Positions 25,758 through 34,308 of a stretch of DNA of 64,000 nucleotides are shown piece by piece (the stretch's first letter is position 1; each line of letters opens with the position of its first letter). Both the position numbers and the translations under genes were made by a program. This DNA comes from Mucilaginibacter ginsenosidivorans (lineage in GTDB: Bacteria > Bacteroidota > Bacteroidia > Sphingobacteriales > Sphingobacteriaceae). The stretch lies in contig NZ_CP042436.1 of assembly GCF_007971025.1 (NCBI RefSeq), forward strand, positions 2,232,001 to 2,296,000. The letters are read 5' to 3'. The notes under the pieces are model-generated. The model searched no databases. It saw only the letters and a list, made by a program, of their open reading frames with translations, and was not told where the DNA came from.

Positions 25758-28199
25758 ATGAGATCAAAAATATTCTTCGTTATTGCTGCCTTATTTATTG
25801 CCCCTGATGTTTTTGCCCAGCTACCCGGTAAAATACCGCAAACCGGCCAGGTGCTGTTACCCAACGGCTGGAAACTGAGCCCCGCTGGTACTTCGCTGCC
25901 ATTGGGCGATCTGCCCTTGAATATCCAGTTATCCGCTTCGGGCCGCCTGCTGGCCGTTACCAACAACGGGCAAAGCACACAGTCGATACAGTTGATCGAC
26001 CCTAAAAACGAAAAGCAGCTGGATGAGCGCATCATCAAAAAGTCGTGGTACGGACTGGCGTTTAGCCATGATGAAAAGACGCTTTATGTTTCAGGCGGAA
26101 ACGACAATCGGATACTGGTATTCCCCATTGCAGGCAATAAATTCGGCGCTGCCGATACTATCCTGCTCGCACCCGCGGCCTGGCCAAAAAACAAGGTTTG
26201 CCCAACCGGTATAGCGGTCAATAAAAGCGATACACGCCTGTACACAGTTACGAAGGAGGATAGCGCATTGTACGTGGTCGATCCGCAGAAAAAAGATGTG
26301 ATCAAACGTGTGCCATTGCCGGCCGAAGCATATAGCTGTGTGCTGTCGCGCGATGAAAAGCTGTTATATATCTCGATATGGGGCGGCGAAGAAGTGACGG
26401 TTTACAACACGGCTACCCAAAAGATCGTTAAAAATATCAAAACCGGCAGTCACCCCAACGAACTGCTGCTGAACAAAAAAGGCTCTTATTTATATGTCGC
26501 TAACGCGAATGATAATTCGGTTTCGGTTATAAATACCATTACCGGCAAGATCACCGAGACGCTGTCAACCTCGCTTTACCCAACCCGTTTAACGGGTTCT
26601 ACAACAAACGGACTGGCGCTGTCACCTGATGAGAAAACCTTATACATAGCCAATGCCGATAACAACTGCCTGGCGGTATTTGATGTAAGCACACCGGGCG
26701 CAAGCAAAAGCATGGGCTTTATTCCAGTGGGATGGTATCCTACCAATGTGAAAACATTAGGCGATAGGATAATCGTTTCCAACGGCAAAGGGTTTACATC
26801 GATGCCAAACCCCGACGGTCCGCAGCCTTTAAAGAAGGTAGACAACAGCGGCTACCGCATAGGTTCGAAGAATGCAAAAGAACAATATATCGGCGGACTG
26901 TTTAAAGGCACCATGTCCTTTATCAGGGTTCTGCAGGCCGGGCAGTTAAAGGCTTACACAAAACAGGTTTATGCCAATACGCCCTTCACGGAAAAAAAGA
27001 CGGAAATGGCCGACGGCGAAGCGGGCAACCCAATACCACGCAAGTTGGGCGAAAAATCACCTATTAAACATGTCTTTTATATCATTAAAGAAAACCGCAC
27101 TTACGACCAGGTGCTGGGCGATATGCCGCAGGGTGCAGGTGACACGGCGCTTTGCATTTTTGGCAAGCGCGTAACCCCCAACGAGCATGCCATTGCCAAC
27201 GAGTTTGTGTTGCTGGATAATTTTTATGTCGATGCCGAAGTTAGCGCCGACGGGCATAACTGGAGTACCGCAGCCTATGCCACCGACTTTATTGAAAAAA
27301 CCTGGCCCACCAGCTACGGCGGCAGGGGCGGCAATTACGATTCGGAAGGTACACGCCGGGCAGGCGACCCGCGCGACGGGTATATATGGGATTACTGCAA
27401 ACGTGCCGGCGTAAGCTATCGCACCTACGGCGAATTTGCCGATGATTACAAACCGAACATCAAGGTGCTGGAGGGCCACTATTGCCAGCAGGCGCCGAGT
27501 TTCGACCTTGATATCAAAGACGTGAAACGGGTAGAAATATGGAAGCATGATTTCGACTCGTTGTTGAATATTAATGCGGTGCCACAATTCAATACCGTCC
27601 GCATCAGTAATGACCATACCAGCGGGCAGCATAAGGGCGCCTATTCGCCTATTGCAGCGGTGGGTGATAACGACCTGGCTGTGGGGCAGTTCATCGAGCA
27701 TCTTTCTCACAGCCCGATATGGAAGGAGTCGGTTGTATTTATTCTGGAGGACGATGCGCAAAACGGCCCAGATCACATCGATGCGCACAGGTCGCCTGTA
27801 TTTGTTGTAGGGCCCTATGTAAAGCGGAATACGGTAATACATGAAATGTACTCCACGTCGGGCGTATTGCGCACCATCGAGCTGATCCTCGGTCTGCCGC
27901 CGATGAGCCAGTACGATGCCGCCGCGAAGCCAATGTATGAGTGCTTTACCAGTAAGCCCGACCTTACACCATACGTGGTAAAACCTGCACAGGTCGATTT
28001 GGAGCAGCGTAACGTTGCCGATAACGAAAGTAGCCGCCGCTCTCAATTTTTCAACCTGGCCAAAGAAGATAAGGTGCCCGACCTTGAGCTGAACGAGGTG
28101 ATATGGAAATACGTGAAAGGCGAAAATTCCGTAATGCCGGCCCCAAAACGCAGCGCTTTTGTGATACTGGAGAAGAAAAAGAAGGATGATGACGATTGA
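25758..28199 (+). CDS. Bifunctional YncE-like propeller / phosphoesterase (alkaline-phosphatase superfamily)
   Basis: 813 residues with a signal peptide ending VFAQ (near 21). Residues about 50-390 form a YncE-like seven-bladed propeller (LPLGDLPLNIQLSASGRLLAV, YLYVANANDNSVSVINTITG, YIANADNNCLAVFDVS). The second half is a phosphoesterase domain starting IKHVFYIIKENRTYDQVLGD, with metal-site-like SNDHTSG and VVFILEDDAQNGPDHIDAH. The architecture is common in Bacteroidota and Acidobacteria. Phospholipase C-like or phosphatase activity is plausible; the substrate is unknown. The last residues are Lys/Asp-rich. Confidence 0.9.
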   Translation: MRSKIFFVIAALFIAPDVFAQLPGKIPQTGQVLLPNGWKLSPAGTSLPLGDLPLNIQLSASGRLLAVTNNGQSTQSIQLIDPKNEKQLDERIIKKSWYGLAFSHDEKTLYVSGGNDNRILVFPIAGNKFGAADTILLAPAAWPKNKVCPTGIAVNKSDTRLYTVTKEDSALYVVDPQKKDVIKRVPLPAEAYSCVLSRDEKLLYISIWGGEEVTVYNTATQKIVKNIKTGSHPNELLLNKKGSYLYVANANDNSVSVINTITGKITETLSTSLYPTRLTGSTTNGLALSPDEKTLYIANADNNCLAVFDVSTPGASKSMGFIPVGWYPTNVKTLGDRIIVSNGKGFTSMPNPDGPQPLKKVDNSGYRIGSKNAKEQYIGGLFKGTMSFIRVLQAGQLKAYTKQVYANTPFTEKKTEMADGEAGNPIPRKLGEKSPIKHVFYIIKENRTYDQVLGDMPQGAGDTALCIFGKRVTPNEHAIANEFVLLDNFYVDAEVSADGHNWSTAAYATDFIEKTWPTSYGGRGGNYDSEGTRRAGDPRDGYIWDYCKRAGVSYRTYGEFADDYKPNIKVLEGHYCQQAPSFDLDIKDVKRVEIWKHDFDSLLNINAVPQFNTVRISNDHTSGQHKGAYSPIAAVGDNDLAVGQFIEHLSHSPIWKESVVFILEDDAQNGPDHIDAHRSPVFVVGPYVKRNTVIHEMYSTSGVLRTIELILGLPPMSQYDAAAKPMYECFTSKPDLTPYVVKPAQVDLEQRNVADNESSRRSQFFNLAKEDKVPDLELNEVIWKYVKGENSVMPAPKRSAFVILEKKKKDDDD

Positions 28200-28342
28200 C
28201 ACGATTTTAGGATTTTAGGGATCAGATGAGATCTCAATAGGAATGCCCTATCGGTGTCAAACGTTTGCAGGACAAAACAAGGTTGCAATTTGATGGTTAG
28301 TATTTAACTTTACATTTCAAATTCACCTGGCAAGCCCATCCT

Positions 28343-29209
28343 ATGACCGTAATTGAGAACGATTTTCTGAAAGTATCCATCCGCAACAAAGGAGGCGAAC
28401 TAATATCCGTATATAATAAAATTTCAGGGGTAGAACACCTTTGGCAGGGCGATCCGAATATATGGCCCTGGCATGCGCCAAACCTGTTCCCGGTTGTTGG
28501 CGGACTGATCAACAATGAGCTTTTGGTGGATGGCAAAGCCTTTCCGATGAAGCGCCACGGTTTCAATCGCGAAAGCGAATTACTGCTGCTGGCATCCAAC
28601 GAAGTGTCGGCCCGGTTCTCGCTGCCTTATTCCGATCATACGCTGGAGGTTTATCCTTATAAATTCGATTTCCAGATCCATTATGATTTAATCGAAAATG
28701 CCCTGCGGGTTACCTATAAGGTCATCAATCATCAAAAAGATACCATATATTTCTCTGTAGGCGGGCACCCTGCATTCAATGTGCCGTTTAAAATTGGGGA
28801 AAGCTACGAGGATTATTACCTGGAATTTGAATCCGAAGAAAAGCTGGAAAAACATATGTTATCAGCCGAAGGTTTTTTTACCGGTGAAACCCAGCCGGTA
28901 AAGCTTGATGGTAAAAAGCTACCGCTTAGCCGCGAAATGTTTAAGGACGATGCCTGGGTTTTCAAGAAGCTGAACTCGCGCGAGCTAACCATTAAAAGCA
29001 GCAAACACGACCAAACCTTATCGATTGAGTTTCCGCATTTCAATTACCTGGGCATCTGGGCCAAACCCGGCGCCGATTTTCTTTGTATCGAACCGTGGCT
29101 GGGCTGTGCCGATTCCGAAGGCAAGCACGTTGATATCAGCAAAAAAGAAGCCATACAGCACCTTAAACACGGACACGTATTCGAGGCGGCGTTTTTTATA
29201 AGTATATGA
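28343..29209 (+). CDS. Aldose 1-epimerase family protein (LacX-like)
   Basis: 288 residues of the galactose mutarotase fold (NDFLKVSIRNKGGELISVYN, HGFNRESELLL, YFSVGGHPAFNVPF, LGIWAKPGADFLCIEPW). The conserved catalytic histidines are in RHGF and GGHPAF. It interconverts anomers of a hexose or hexose phosphate. There is no signal peptide, so it is cytoplasmic. It is near, but not cotranscribed with, the GH35 and alpha-galactosidase-like genes on the opposite strand; a shared role in galactoside use is inference. Confidence 0.9.
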   Translation: MTVIENDFLKVSIRNKGGELISVYNKISGVEHLWQGDPNIWPWHAPNLFPVVGGLINNELLVDGKAFPMKRHGFNRESELLLLASNEVSARFSLPYSDHTLEVYPYKFDFQIHYDLIENALRVTYKVINHQKDTIYFSVGGHPAFNVPFKIGESYEDYYLEFESEEKLEKHMLSAEGFFTGETQPVKLDGKKLPLSREMFKDDAWVFKKLNSRELTIKSSKHDQTLSIEFPHFNYLGIWAKPGADFLCIEPWLGCADSEGKHVDISKKEAIQHLKHGHVFEAAFFISI

Positions 29210-29217
29210 CCATTATA

Positions 29218-29240
29218 GGGACGCACAATTATGCGTCTCC
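29218..29240. repeat. GACGCA-(T/C)AATTA-TGCGTC palindrome, copy 1
   Basis: Reads GGGACGCACAATTATGCG then TCTCC. A longer and more perfect copy (GAGACGCATAATTATGCG then TCTC) is at 55020-55047. It covers an upstream ATG of the next ORF, which argues against that start. Confidence 0.8.
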
Positions 29241-29254
29241 GCCAAATAGCATTT

Positions 29255-30016
29255 ATGACGAATAATTCTACCTCACGATTCAGCGACCGGGTAAATAACT
29301 ATGTGAAATATCGTCCTGGGTACCCGCCGGAAGTGATCGGCCACCTGGAAAAGGAATGCCGGCTTTCGGCCGGCTCTGTAGTTGCGGATGTTGGTTCAGG
29401 CACCGGCATATTTACCAAACTTTTATTGGAGAAAGGATATACCGTTTACGCCGTGGAACCAAACGAACCGATGCGCCAGGCCGCCGACGGGCTATTGGGA
29501 AACAATCCTGGCTATCATTCGGTTAATGGTACCGCCGAAGCCACCGGGCTAACCGCAAAAACTATCGATCTGTTGGTTTGTGCGCAGGCTTTTCACTGGT
29601 TCAATACACCGGGCACCAAAGCCGAGTTTAAAAGGATATTAAAGCCGAGCGGGCAGGTTGCGCTGATATGGAACAACCGGGATGTTGAAGCAGATGCCTT
29701 TGCCACGGCCTACGAACTGCTTTTGCAACAGCAAAGCGGCGATTATGAACGGGTAAATCATCAGAATCTATCCGAAACCGACTTCGTGAATTTTTACCAC
29801 GACGGGAAATACAGCCTGGTGAAATTCCATAACCAGCAGGTATTTGATTTTGAGGAGTTGGCCGGTCGCGCCTTTAGTTCATCCTATGTACCCGCCGAAG
29901 AAACCGAAGCCGGGCAGCATTTTAAAGCCAGCCTGAGGGAACTATTTGATAGCTACAACCGGCACGGCAAGGTGATATTCCGGTATCAGACGGAGGTATA
30001 TTTGGGGAAGGTGTAA
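29255..30016 (+). CDS. Class I SAM-dependent methyltransferase
   Basis: About 253 residues. Motif I is VVADVGSGTGIFTKLLLEKG with the acidic partner in VYAVEPNEPM. A later FHWF (QAFHWFNTPG) and LIWNNRD are typical of the Methyltransf_11/25 group near ubiquinone/biotin methyltransferases. I use the ATG at 29255 because the in-frame ATG at 29231 lies inside a palindromic repeat and adds residues unlike the family N-terminus (which begins near SRFSDRVNNYVKYRP). The substrate is unknown. Confidence 0.9.
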   Translation: MTNNSTSRFSDRVNNYVKYRPGYPPEVIGHLEKECRLSAGSVVADVGSGTGIFTKLLLEKGYTVYAVEPNEPMRQAADGLLGNNPGYHSVNGTAEATGLTAKTIDLLVCAQAFHWFNTPGTKAEFKRILKPSGQVALIWNNRDVEADAFATAYELLLQQQSGDYERVNHQNLSETDFVNFYHDGKYSLVKFHNQQVFDFEELAGRAFSSSYVPAEETEAGQHFKASLRELFDSYNRHGKVIFRYQTEVYLGKV

Positions 30017-30024
30017 TCCATCAA

Positions 30025-30122
30025 TGTCATTTCGAACGATAGTGAGAAAACTTAAACGCTATACATGTCGAACTATGGAAGGCGTATAAGATTTTTCTTC
30101 GCTGTGCTCATTCGAAATGACA
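30025..30122. repeat. TGTCATTTCGA...TCGAAATGACA hairpin repeat, copy 2
   Basis: Complementary ends TGTCATTTCGAACGA and CATTCGAAATGACA lie 98 bases apart, between the convergent methyltransferase and GH35 genes. It could also act as a bidirectional terminator-like hairpin. Confidence 0.85.
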
Positions 30123-30133
30123 TCGGTTTCAAA

Positions 30134-31963
30134 TTATTGCTTCACCACTGTATTCAAAATCGGCTTATCCAATGCGCTGATTGTGGTGTGGCCTCCCTTC
30201 AGTTCATCAAAAACTACGATCTCATTCTGCCCAACCTTCAGCCACGATTTTGGTATATACAGCGTTTGCTGAGGACCGATGTACCAGTACTTGCCTATGT
30301 TGCGCCCGTTCAGGAAAACAAAGCCTTTGCCGAACTTACTCATGTCTAAATAAGTATCGCCGGTTTGGGCGAGATTAAATGTCCCTGAAGAAACTACCGG
30401 AGAATCTTCGATCGCCTCGCCCTGTTTAAAGGTATATTTTGGCGAAGTATTAAACGGCAGCTTGTACATTTTCCAGCCTGCCAATTCTGTTCCGCCCAAA
30501 GTAACCTTTTCGGTAATACCCTGGCGGTTGTCTACCAGGTATGGGCCATAGTTGATGCGGCCATTATTTTCGATTAAAATATCTAAAGTGGCGTTAGCCG
30601 GAACATTATCCAGTTGCACCGAGTCCTGCCGTAAATGGCGGTCGAGAACAGCCACGCGTTTCCCATTGATATAGACCGTGGCGAAATCGCGCATTTCTTT
30701 TATTTTGAGCAGACCGCTTGTAGCGTTTTTAATTTTCGTGCGGTATAATACAAAACCATAGCCCTGGCTCAAGTCCTCAAAACATAAGGGCTTGTTCGAT
30801 ATCACAGGCTGCGGCAGGTTTCGGAACAACGGGTGCTGACCGGTTAGTTTGATATTTGGTATTGATATAGTTTTGTTGCCTGCAGGCACGGGCGGCAGTT
30901 TTTCACCTGCCGGCAAATGCTTTTCGATGATCTCGCGGAACCTGTAATATTTCGGTGTGGGGTTGCCGGCTTCATCCAATGGAGCATCGTAATCATAGCT
31001 TGATGTTTGCGGCGAATACGGGTCGCGTTTGCTCATATTGGCGCCGTTCATAAAACCACGGGTGGTACCGCCATGAAACATATACATATTAATGGATATG
31101 CCATTCGCTAAAACGGTGTCCAGCTTTTTGGCGTCCTCGTCCATATTGCTTTTGTTGTGCGGGCTGCCCCAGCTATCAAACCAGCCGGGGTACCATTCGG
31201 CTATGTAATAAGGGCCCTTGCCGTCGTGGTATTTGTTTATGAGCGTTTTTACTTCTTTCGGGTTATCCAGCCCGTTAACCGCGGGCAAATAACTCGGCAG
31301 ATAGCCTGCCGGCATTTGAGAGGGGCCGTCACAGGTAAACAGGGTGCAGTCGAATCCCGCTTCGCGAAACAACTTGCGGTTGATGTCCAAATATTCCTTA
31401 TCGTTACTGTACGACCCATATTCATTCTCTATCTGCACCATCAGGATATTGCCGCCGTGGGTTACCAGCAGCGGGTCCAGCTGTTTGCCCAACTGCATCA
31501 CATAATCATGATAAGCTTTCAGAAACTTTGGGTCCTTGCTGCGCACTTTTAAGGTTTTGTCTTTCAGCAGCCACCAGGGATAACCGCCAAATTCCCATTC
31601 GGCGCAGGCATAGGGGCTTGGCCGCATGATCACCCACATCCCTTCCTCTTTTGCTATCTTCACAAACTCGGCAATATCGCTATTGCCCGAAAAATCATAT
31701 TTGCCCTCCACCGGTTCGTGCATATTCCAGAAAATATAGGTGCCGATGGTATTCAGTCCCATCGCCTTAGCCTTGCGTATCCTGTCGCGCCAGTAAGCAC
31801 GGGGTATACGATAGCAATGCATTTCGCCCGAGATAATCTGCAATGGCTTCCCGTCGAGCATGAAAGCTGAATCGCCTAAAGCAAAATTATGGTTAGCTTT
31901 TTGGGCGAAGCCGAAGCTGGCAAGAGTTATTAAAACAAATAGAATAGCGAATGATTTTTTCAT
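30134..31963 (-). CDS. Beta-galactosidase, glycoside hydrolase family 35
   Basis: About 609 residues with a signal peptide ending GFAQK. The GH35 barrel opens with the block YRIPRAYWRDRIRKAKAMG, followed by NTIGTYIFWNMHEP. The acid/base glutamate is in MVQIENEYGSY and the nucleophile in YIAEWYPGW. C-terminal jelly-roll domains include GKGFVFLNGRNIGKYW. It cleaves terminal beta-galactose in the periplasm. I start at the ATG at 31963 and not at 31990, because the shorter form begins directly with the Lys-rich leader MKKSFAILF. It is 88 bases after the alpha-galactosidase-like gene on the same strand; together they point to plant galactoside use. Confidence 0.94.
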   Translation of the reverse strand: MKKSFAILFVLITLASFGFAQKANHNFALGDSAFMLDGKPLQIISGEMHCYRIPRAYWRDRIRKAKAMGLNTIGTYIFWNMHEPVEGKYDFSGNSDIAEFVKIAKEEGMWVIMRPSPYACAEWEFGGYPWWLLKDKTLKVRSKDPKFLKAYHDYVMQLGKQLDPLLVTHGGNILMVQIENEYGSYSNDKEYLDINRKLFREAGFDCTLFTCDGPSQMPAGYLPSYLPAVNGLDNPKEVKTLINKYHDGKGPYYIAEWYPGWFDSWGSPHNKSNMDEDAKKLDTVLANGISINMYMFHGGTTRGFMNGANMSKRDPYSPQTSSYDYDAPLDEAGNPTPKYYRFREIIEKHLPAGEKLPPVPAGNKTISIPNIKLTGQHPLFRNLPQPVISNKPLCFEDLSQGYGFVLYRTKIKNATSGLLKIKEMRDFATVYINGKRVAVLDRHLRQDSVQLDNVPANATLDILIENNGRINYGPYLVDNRQGITEKVTLGGTELAGWKMYKLPFNTSPKYTFKQGEAIEDSPVVSSGTFNLAQTGDTYLDMSKFGKGFVFLNGRNIGKYWYIGPQQTLYIPKSWLKVGQNEIVVFDELKGGHTTISALDKPILNTVVKQ

Positions 31964-32051
31964 GGAAGAATAGCTGTGAAAACGCCGCAAAATAATGATT
32001 TTTCATTAATGTCCCCGCGCACATGGCAACACTATGTTAAATGCTCCCGAT

Positions 32052-34247
32052 TTATTCAACAGTCAGCCAGGTATAGCCATTTGCAGGTATCGTACAATCC
32101 AGGCTAACGCTATAATCCCTCTTTAAATGATACACCTTTGGAGCACCGCCCTGTTCGCTCACTGAAGCAATTGTTGTTAAGCCCGTGTAATAAAGCGGTA
32201 GTTCGATGTGCCTTTTGATGGCTATTCCTGTTGGGTTATAAAGCATAACCAGGCCCTTGATCTTCAGCTGCGGATTGACGTGCAAAATACCGTCCCAGTC
32301 GCGCCCATCGGGCCTGCGCAGGTGGATGATATCCGCATTCAGGATGTCCCGGTACTTTTTATACCACTTGATGACCTCTATAACGGCTTCCTTTGTTTTA
32401 TCGGTATCGAACAACCGTGGCCCCCGGTAACAAGCCTGCACACCCGACCCATAGTATTCCATCATCAAAGCCTTATAATCGTCCAGGTGTTCGCTTAACG
32501 GTTCCAGCACAGCCTCCGGGCCGCCACCCTGGTAACGGGTTAGCGGCACAAACCCCCAACCCATCGACGGGCTTTTCTCCCAGGTTCCGTCATAAATATT
32601 CTGCCGGTTCAATATTTTTTGATCGGCCCGGGGCAGCGAAAAATTCACTTCCCGGTAGCCTATGGCTATCTTATTCGTTCCATCCAAAAAATACCAGTCG
32701 GGCGCATTAATGTAAATGCCCCGCGCGTTCAGCCAGTGATAAAGGTCTTTTTGAATCTCCATTTGCCGCCATTGCGAGTCGTCCAGCCCTGCATGGCCGG
32801 GGTGGGTGGTTGATGCACAAACATCGCCGGGGTAGGGGCCGTCATTCTCCCAGATATCGAAACCCGTTTGCGTGAAAAAGTTTTTGATCTTATCCCTGAA
32901 AGCCAATCCCCATTTACTTCCAAAACAGGGCGCATGCCCGAAAAACGCACCACCCGGTTTGCCGGTCTTTGGGTCGACCACATCATCCGAATCGCTGATC
33001 TGTCGCGAACTGAACAGCGTGTAGCCGCCTATAAAAACATGCCTGCTATGTGCATAGTCGGCCATTTGCTTCCAGCGCACCAAATTGGCCGAACTGGTAT
33101 CTTCCATGTTAAGGTGACTGCCAAAGCTTAGTATCACAGCTTCATAGCCTGTAGCAGCGCACTGGTCAACTGCCGTGCGCACATCCTCATCATTTTTACT
33201 AACCAGGTGCATAAAAATGGGGTTGGCGGCAGTCCACGGTGCTAATACGTTGTACATTTTGCGTATCGCCAGGCCCCTTCTTTCCCTGTCATAGCTGTCC
33301 ATCAGTAATTCACTTGTCCGCACCGAGTTGAAAACTTCACCCGGTTTTAATTCGACACCCGGACCTTGTTCCGGATAAATTTCCAGCAGACAGGGCGTTT
33401 GCAGGTCGTAATTTACCTGCGACGTGTAAGCGGAGTCGGTTTTCCAATGGGTTACCTGGTCGCTTAATGCATAGCGCATCGCATTGTTGAAGGCGTAATT
33501 GGTTTCCAGGTAAATACCCTGGTTCTTCTTCATATCCTCCGGCTTACCAACCACAGCGCTCTCTTCTTCAACCATGCCCAATATCTCGTTCACCACGCGG
33601 TTTATTTTAAAGGTATTGGCACCTTTATTTTCTATGGAAAGCGATTTTACGATCAGCGGTATCCCATCATAAAGTTCATAGTTTATTCGTACTTCAAGGC
33701 CCTGTAGTTCGGGGGCACCCGCATGATAAAGGAATGATACTTTTTTCCCGGATGCAGCTTTGATGGGGGGCATCCAAAATCGTGTTTTCCAGTTAAGATA
33801 AGGAGTGACCGGCGCGATGGTATAACTAACGAATTGGAAATCGTTTGCCCTGGCCGTCATCCTGTCAACCTGGACGGGCAGCAGGTAAGCATTTTCCTTT
33901 TGTCCGTATAGGCCGCCAACATTATAATCGCGGCCGTTGATGGTTAACCTTGCCTCGGCTTTCACCGCTCTCAATAATTGACGGCCGTTAGTTACGTTTT
34001 GGTAATCTGTACAAGCAACATTAGGGGTAATGCGGAAAATACGTTTCACCAAACCATTGTACAAAACCAGGTCCTTCCCGTCTGCGCTTCTGTAAATTTG
34101 CGCTTTATAGCTTGTTGATGAGATCAGCCAATCGGTTCCGTTTGCTTTTTGTGCCGCATTGTTCCATATGGGTAACTGCTGCCCTGTAACACGGATGCAC
34201 AAAAGCAGGGTAAATGTAAAAGCGAACAAACATGTCCGGCGTCTCAT
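32052..34247 (-). CDS. Secreted alpha-galactosidase-like glycoside hydrolase (probable clan GH-D)
   Basis: 731 residues with a signal peptide ending RVTGQQ (near 23). The first 330 residues are a beta-sandwich (SYKAQIYRSADGKDLVLYNG, YTIAPVTPYLNWKTRFWMPP). A TIM-barrel follows, with TGFDIWENDGPYPGD, which matches the position of the catalytic aspartate in GH27/GH36-like enzymes, and a C-terminal beta domain ends in NGYTWLTVE. The family assignment rests on this order and the likely nucleophile Asp, so the exact GH family is uncertain. It lies upstream of the GH35 gene on the same strand. Confidence 0.7.
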   Translation of the reverse strand: MRRRTCLFAFTFTLLLCIRVTGQQLPIWNNAAQKANGTDWLISSTSYKAQIYRSADGKDLVLYNGLVKRIFRITPNVACTDYQNVTNGRQLLRAVKAEARLTINGRDYNVGGLYGQKENAYLLPVQVDRMTARANDFQFVSYTIAPVTPYLNWKTRFWMPPIKAASGKKVSFLYHAGAPELQGLEVRINYELYDGIPLIVKSLSIENKGANTFKINRVVNEILGMVEEESAVVGKPEDMKKNQGIYLETNYAFNNAMRYALSDQVTHWKTDSAYTSQVNYDLQTPCLLEIYPEQGPGVELKPGEVFNSVRTSELLMDSYDRERRGLAIRKMYNVLAPWTAANPIFMHLVSKNDEDVRTAVDQCAATGYEAVILSFGSHLNMEDTSSANLVRWKQMADYAHSRHVFIGGYTLFSSRQISDSDDVVDPKTGKPGGAFFGHAPCFGSKWGLAFRDKIKNFFTQTGFDIWENDGPYPGDVCASTTHPGHAGLDDSQWRQMEIQKDLYHWLNARGIYINAPDWYFLDGTNKIAIGYREVNFSLPRADQKILNRQNIYDGTWEKSPSMGWGFVPLTRYQGGGPEAVLEPLSEHLDDYKALMMEYYGSGVQACYRGPRLFDTDKTKEAVIEVIKWYKKYRDILNADIIHLRRPDGRDWDGILHVNPQLKIKGLVMLYNPTGIAIKRHIELPLYYTGLTTIASVSEQGGAPKVYHLKRDYSVSLDCTIPANGYTWLTVE

Positions 34248-34308
34248 TTTTTGGCGTTATGCTTGACGTATAAGATTCTTAACTTCGTTCAGCGAGGCAG
34301 TATATTTA

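Noticed and set aside
27057..28202. Long minus-strand ORF (381 codons) inside the YncE/phosphoesterase gene
   Set aside because: Shadow frame; the plus strand encodes an intact two-domain protein with a signal peptide.
29231..29254. Upstream start for the methyltransferase
   Set aside because: The ATG lies in a palindromic repeat also found at 55020-55047; the next ATG at 29255 fits the family N-terminus.
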